A stretch of 64,000 bases of DNA from Tomocerus qinae (taxonomy: Eukaryota > Arthropoda > Collembola > Entomobryomorpha > Tomoceridae): assembly GCA_020055645.1 (NCBI GenBank), contig CM034546.1:124889875-124953874 (forward strand), read 5' to 3'. The notes beneath the pieces were generated by a model that worked only from the letters and a program-made list of their open reading frames with translations, did no database searches and had not been told where the DNA came from. The position numbers and the translations under genes were made by a program. Positions 58,779 to 64,000 of this stretch are shown piece by piece. Each line of letters opens with the position of its first letter. Position 1 is the first letter of the stretch.

Positions 58779-61700
58779 TTAATTTACAGGTAAATTATTT
58801 ACGAGAGAAGGAATGACCCGGACCGTAATATTATGATGTGGCTTATGTCTTCGTTTAGCTGCAGCTTTCAATGGATCCACATCGCGGTTAATACTTCTTT
58901 GTCTTGAATTAGGATTTGTATGCGTTTTCATATGCGTCTTCAGGCATGATTGAGTTTTAAATTTCGTGTCACACAGAGTACACTGGAATGGCCTGATATT
59001 TTCGTGAACCCTTGAATAAAATAAACAAAGAAAAATTGTAATACGATATTAATTTATCGGTTAGTAATGTAATTCTTCAAAATGCAATTTTACCCTTTGA
59101 TATGACTATTCAATGATGACTTTCCGGCAAATGTGAAGCCACACAAACTACAAACCACTGTATGTCCTTTGTGTCTTCGTTCGTGAAGATACTTTGACTG
59201 CAGCTGCTTAAAAGACTTGTCACAGAAACTACATTTGAAAGCTCGTTTATCTGAATGAATAAGTTCATGATTCAGCAAATACCTAAAAGGAATAAAAAAA
59301 AGTTTTTAAAAATAATCATATTATATAAAATTGTTGCAAATTAAAATAAACAATGTAGAAAATTACGATTTGCGAATGAATCCTTTGCCACACTGAGAAC
59401 ACAAATAAGGACGACTTCCTGTATGTTTTCTCATGTGTACGCGCAACTAAAATCAACAAAACAGAAATTAGTAACTATTTCAAGTATTACTCGTCACTCG
59501 CTCTATACAATACACTCGTCAAATTTTAATATCTTAGAATATTTTAGAACAACAAAATTTTTAACACAAACTCCCGGAAATTATAATAATTAGAGTATAA
59601 ATTTTAATTTATATTAAGTTGTTATTACCTGGTAATTGCTATCCAATCCTTGGCCGCATACTTCGCAAATGACGGTCTTTTTTGGCATTTCAGGGTAAAA
59701 ATTGTCGTTTCCATTTTTTGCGTTTTCATGTGCTGCTTCATGACGAATGAAAACTTTTCGAGTCTTGAAGGCCTTATTACAAAACTTACAGTTCCACGGA
59801 CCGTCATCGTCGAATACATTTCCTCTTTTATGTCCAGTTATGTGTTTAGCGTATCTTCTCTTGTCCGTGAAAATTTCTTCACAATATGTGCAACGGTATC
59901 GATGACGAGATTCTAACGGGGTACGATAACCCATTTTTGAATGGTAAGGCAAAACAACGCCAGGAGGTAAATGTACAGTTTGGTGAGACTTTAAAAGATA
60001 TTTAGTTCTACATTTAACGTTACAAATATCACAAGTATATTCAACAGCCTCTGGTTTCTTTTTAAAAGAGGAAGGTTTCGATCCTCTTTTATGTGATTTT
60101 ACATGGGCGACGTATTTTCGTTTGTCTGTCATGATAATATTGCACACCAAACAACGATATTTGTAACGCGGCCGAATATAATCAGTACGAGGTATTCCAA
60201 CCTCCCGCAGAGGGATCAAAACTTCAGGTGGCAAATGCTCACCTCTATGCACTCTTAAAACTTCTTTATTTTTATATTTTTTGTTACAAATGTCACACGT
60301 TACTTCACTATTGTCATCATTTGGACTATTTTTAGAATTTAAATCCTGTGTATTCTTGTCGTCAGAATTTTCATTTTGCCGTACGATTGAATTTTCTTGT
60401 TTATTATTAGAATTTGATGTTTGAGGTCTTCTTAATTCTTTTTCGTGTGCTTTAACATGGGAGACGTATTTCCGCTTGTCTGTTATGACGATATGACAAA
60501 TCAAACAACGATATTTGTAACGCTGTCGAAAATTATCATTGCCAGTCATTCCGTCATCATACAGAGGGATCAAAACTTCAGGTGGCAAATGCACATTCCT
60601 ATGTGTTCTTAAAACTGCTGCATTTTTCAATTTTTTGTTGCAAATGTCACATGTCACTCCATTACTGTCATCCTTTTGACTATCTTTTGATTCCAAATCA
60701 CATGTAGCAGAATCGTCAGAATCCTCATTTTCGTAAACTATTCTGTGAAGGGATTTTCTGAGGTTTGCACTATTTCTTGTCAACGACGGTTCTACGATTA
60801 TTGCACTATTACTAAACTCTGCTTCTGTGGAAAGACTGCAATCCTCATTTTCAACTATAACTTTGTGACGAGATTTTCTGCAATTAGTAACAACACAATC
60901 TTTTGGCGACGACGGTTCTAACGTAGAACTTTTTATTAAATCATTACTATCTGTAATTTCTACATTATCTTCTTGGTCTTCACATATTTTTTCTTCAAAG
61001 TTGTCACATTCTTCTTTTATTTCTTCCTTAATAGCGTCCATTGAAATATCTGATTCCGAAATACGAGTTAAGTCTGTAGAAATCTGCATGTCGTCTTCTG
61101 AATCCGCGCTTTGTTCCCAGAATAGACTGTTACAGTCAGCTAGTGGGTCACAGCTTTTGTTTCCGTCTATTTCAGGAAAATATGGAACTTCCTCTTCAAA
61201 AATACTGGAATAAAATATATTACGCACTGAAATTACTAAATAATTACAGGGCTATGCCTATTTTAATATAATGTTGACCTTTTAGGCCCATTAGTATTAA
61301 ATAATTTATAAAAATGATATTTCCAACCTTAAATAAAAGTACTTACGGTTTAGCATTGGAGTTTGAATGCAATTGAGATAATAAGCCTTGAATTACAGAA
61401 TTAACATTGGATATTCCGTATTTATTTTCCAAGTTGACGACCGAATGTTGGTTGAGGAATTTGATATCCACTAATTTCACAAAAGGATTCTTCCTGACTG
61501 CTGTGGATGACCCAGCTGGTTCCCCTTGAATTTCTGCAGGTTTTTCCGGAACTTCCTTCCAATCAGCAGTCTTAGAGTGCTTATTAACATGGGCAAGATA
61601 TTTTCTACGTTCTGTAAGTATAACTCCGCATGTTAAACAACGGTACGCATGACGGTGTCTTTTAAATATCCTTTTATCTGCCTTTCTTCTGACAATAGGG

Positions 61701-62246
61701 ACTAGAACTTCCGGGGGCAAATGTTCTTTTTCGTGTGATTTCAACGTTGATCTATTTTTTAACTTTTTACCGCATGTTCTACAACAAAAATCGCCACTTG
61801 ACGTATCCGTCTTTCCATCACTGCTAGAAAAGAGTTCAAGTAAAACTTGGTACAAAAATATATTTCATTGACAATAAAAAGGCCGAAGGCTTTTTTGTAC
61901 TTACACTGCAGCTGGTTCTGGTTCATCCAGACAATCGGGTATTTCGACACTTTGTTGTATCGCCTTTGCAACATCCTCTGGTATTGCTTTCACTTCTATA
62001 GGAATTTAAATGAACATGGAAAACAAATATATATAGGTTTATACGAAAGTGATTAACAATAAATAATAATTATTGTTATGAATTAGGTAATAAATAGACT
62101 TTATAAACTTTATTGCTTTTACCATATTGAGTATTGACCCAGTTTACAACCAGATTAAATCTCTTTGTTAATTCAATTATTTCTGCTTGCAGTTTAATAA
62201 TTTCCCTCAGCAGTGACTTTCTGGATCGCAAAATTGCAGGAACCAT
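58779..62246 (-). CDS. Large C2H2 zinc-finger protein with repeated paired-finger modules
   Basis: Seven exons (62123-62246, 61905-61995, 61347-61823, 59629-61204, 59367-59446, 59094-59282, 58779-59010) in consistent phase give 922 residues. A short helical N-terminus (ILRSRKSLLREIIKLQ) precedes four copies of one module: a C2H2 finger with second histidine in H(V/E)HLPPEVL, a linker of about 30-35 residues, then YRCLIC(x)5-6TDKRKYVxHVKxH. Copies sit near 61770-61600, 60660-60420, 60300-60070 and 60030-59820. After that come ordinary C2H2 fingers with TG/H-linker style spacing (RPYLCSQCGKGF, RAFKCSFCDKSF, VVCSLCGFTF, RPFQCTLCDTKF) on separate exons, and a basic tail. Acidic, serine-rich stretches fill the region before the second module. 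Probably a DNA-binding nuclear protein; targets unknown. Confidence 0.85.
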
Positions 62247-64000
62247 TGTTGCACTTCTAACGGTGTATTAATCACTCTTGCTAACAACTAATTATTATAA
62301 TCCATAATCAATAATCAGAATAATTACTTCTGCTCTGTTCACTGCTCACTCACAAAATTAAAAAACTTAATGTTAATGTGAATACAGTGTGAATAAAATG
62401 TTCTCCTCCGTTCCGTTATCCATAAAATTATTTAGTATTTGCCAACTATTCATTTTCTAAGAACCCCCGCTCATAGAACAGGAATCCAATGCGCACAATA
62501 AAGTCGCTCCTCTCATAATATTGCTTTGATTTCAGTGACGATTTGTTGACTTTTACTTTTGTAACAATTTTACAAAATGTTATTCAACTGTTTTGCTGAA
62601 CTTTGCACTGGATCTCATAGTAAGGGTCTAATATTTTATTGCTCCTGGTCCACGAAAATTATCCGTGCTTTCTTTTACTATTTTTTACCATTTTTACCAA
62701 ATATACTGTTTATCACCAATTTTTAGCTGACAACACCAGTTAGTGGTGGTAAATAAACGTTAAATACTACTTACCACTGGGAGGTAGTTAATCAGTAAAT
62801 GGTATTTTGTACACTGATGAAAAACAAAATAATACCTTTTTTAGCGTGCTACCCTATGCCCTATATACATATAATAATAATTAATTGCATTTTAATTCTA
62901 ATAGCTCAAATAATTTTCTGCCATTGCGTATATAAACGTTTTTATTGTTTTTGGTACAAAAGGTATACTTAATATTGCCATCCATATAAATTAATAGCCA
63001 GACAGAAGTAAACGAAAAGTGGAGTTATTTTGGTGACAATTAATCTTATAATGCTGATCGCTAATGCATGCAACTACAAGTATTTCTCCAAGTAAAACAA
63101 TATAAAATTTCTCATTTGGATGAGTGCATTAATTTTCTTTTTTTATTATGGCCAACATCTTATGAATACGTGTATAGATTAAACTTAAACTAGATATATG
63201 TACAAGATATGCACTAGTTTTCCCTTTTGACTTTCTCTTTATAGCTAAAAAAACTTCTAATCCGATACTTTGATGCAAAAGTGCAAACGGGGTGCGCAGA
63301 AAATTCATGGATTTCTCATTTTTACGGAGTTATGCTAAAATTTGGTGCAGATGCAAGTATGCTAATATTATAGATCGTTTGTGCTTTGGTTTGGTGTAAT
63401 ATATTATATTCAGGAAGCAACCTGTTTTTATAAACATCCCATATTATAGCATTCTGTATAATAACTACTTTTATTCTACTTGTATTCAAATTCTTTATTC
63501 TTGGCCCTCTTTGCGTTAATAATAAAAAGTTCTCATAGTGCACTGAATGGATTCTCAATGTACACACTTGTGACAATGACTTGACTCCTACACTCTCATA
63601 ACATTTACCTCCTTCCTAAGCTAAGGAATCTTGAGTTGAAGTTGAAACTCAAGTAGGACTTGAACTCTCTTCTGTAGTAGGAAAAGTACACAGAAACTGT
63701 TTGTATTATCCTTTTATATAATATAACAGTGTTTTTATACAATATAATAGTAGTACGGTGTTTATATAGTGCCTATTACCTATATAGTGCAATTGTAGGC
63801 TGTGGGAGAAAGTCTGCCAGCATAGCCGTGCACTAAAAAGTGAAAAAAGCAAATCCGCAAACACATAATGTACAGGATGATATATAATGGATGTCGACAG
63901 CTTAGAGATATCTGCCAGAAAGTGTTACGCGTATCTGTCTGAGTCTGCAAACTACATTTATTACGGCTTTCCATTTCATGTACCTTGTAATAAGTGTCAG
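62247..64000. other. Upstream region of the zinc-finger gene, to window end
   Basis: AT-rich, no supported gene to the right edge. Open frames 63322-63576 and 63780-63974 (minus) have no domain content. Confidence 0.4.

Noticed and set aside
63322..63974. Two minus-strand frames near the right edge
   Set aside because: Short, AT-driven, and without domains or splice structure.

Overview
The window looks like AT-rich nuclear DNA of an insect. The genes are split by short GT-AG introns, C2H2 zinc-finger proteins with ZAD-type N-termini (an arthropod speciality) are present, and the products are animal ones (rotatin/Ana3, SLC18B1-type transporter, SDE2, METTL24-type methyltransferase, CAP protein). 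Many small DNA transposons are present. I cannot name the species or order. All exon models were spliced by eye from phase-consistent GT-AG junctions.

Layout. 1-8.87 kb is the end of a 336/337-bp satellite array (26 full units plus one partial unit) that continues beyond the left edge. 9.4-10.9 kb holds two orphan 3' exons on the minus strand. 12.1-18.4 kb is a plus-strand MFS transporter gene (SLC18B1-like, 15 exons). Its intron 2 contains a 3.77-kb foldback/Mutator-like element with perfect terminal motifs and a 10-bp target duplication. Two other DNA elements are nested inside that element, together with minus-strand gene-like fragments. 19.2-27.3 kb is a complete 20-exon rotatin gene on the minus strand (about 2,080 codons), convergent with the transporter. 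It carries two apparent in-frame stops and a pair of compensating frameshifts. 29.0-32.0 kb holds a small divergent USP-type peptidase gene (minus) and intronless SDE2 (plus). Between them lies a chimeric duplicate that fuses a rotatin exon piece to an SDE2 piece.

32-41 kb is gene-poor, with a 54-residue membrane protein and the last two exons of a multi-span membrane protein. 41.3-43.6 kb is a ZAD/C2H2 zinc-finger gene. 44.7-45.6 kb is an 854-bp near-palindromic element and 46.9 kb holds a 175-bp hAT-type MITE. 47.2-48.1 kb contains a decayed leucine-rich-repeat gene. 49.2-49.8 kb is an intronless ORF with a ParB/sulfiredoxin-like motif, unusual for an animal. 51.8-52.4 kb is a secreted CAP protein, 53.8-54.1 kb a TTAA-flanked MITE, 54.2-55.5 kb a METTL24-like methyltransferase, 56.8-58.4 kb a 412-residue membrane protein of unknown family, and 58.8-62.2 kb a 922-residue C2H2 zinc-finger protein built from repeated finger-linker-finger modules.

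There is no operon logic; the genes are independent nuclear loci. The main story is genome dynamics: satellite homogenisation, nested DNA transposons in an intron, a MITE family with G/C-tract hairpins, and a fused local duplication. Several single-base lesions sit in or beside short repeats and look at least as much like residual assembly errors as real decay. I saw no tRNA, rRNA or CRISPR features.
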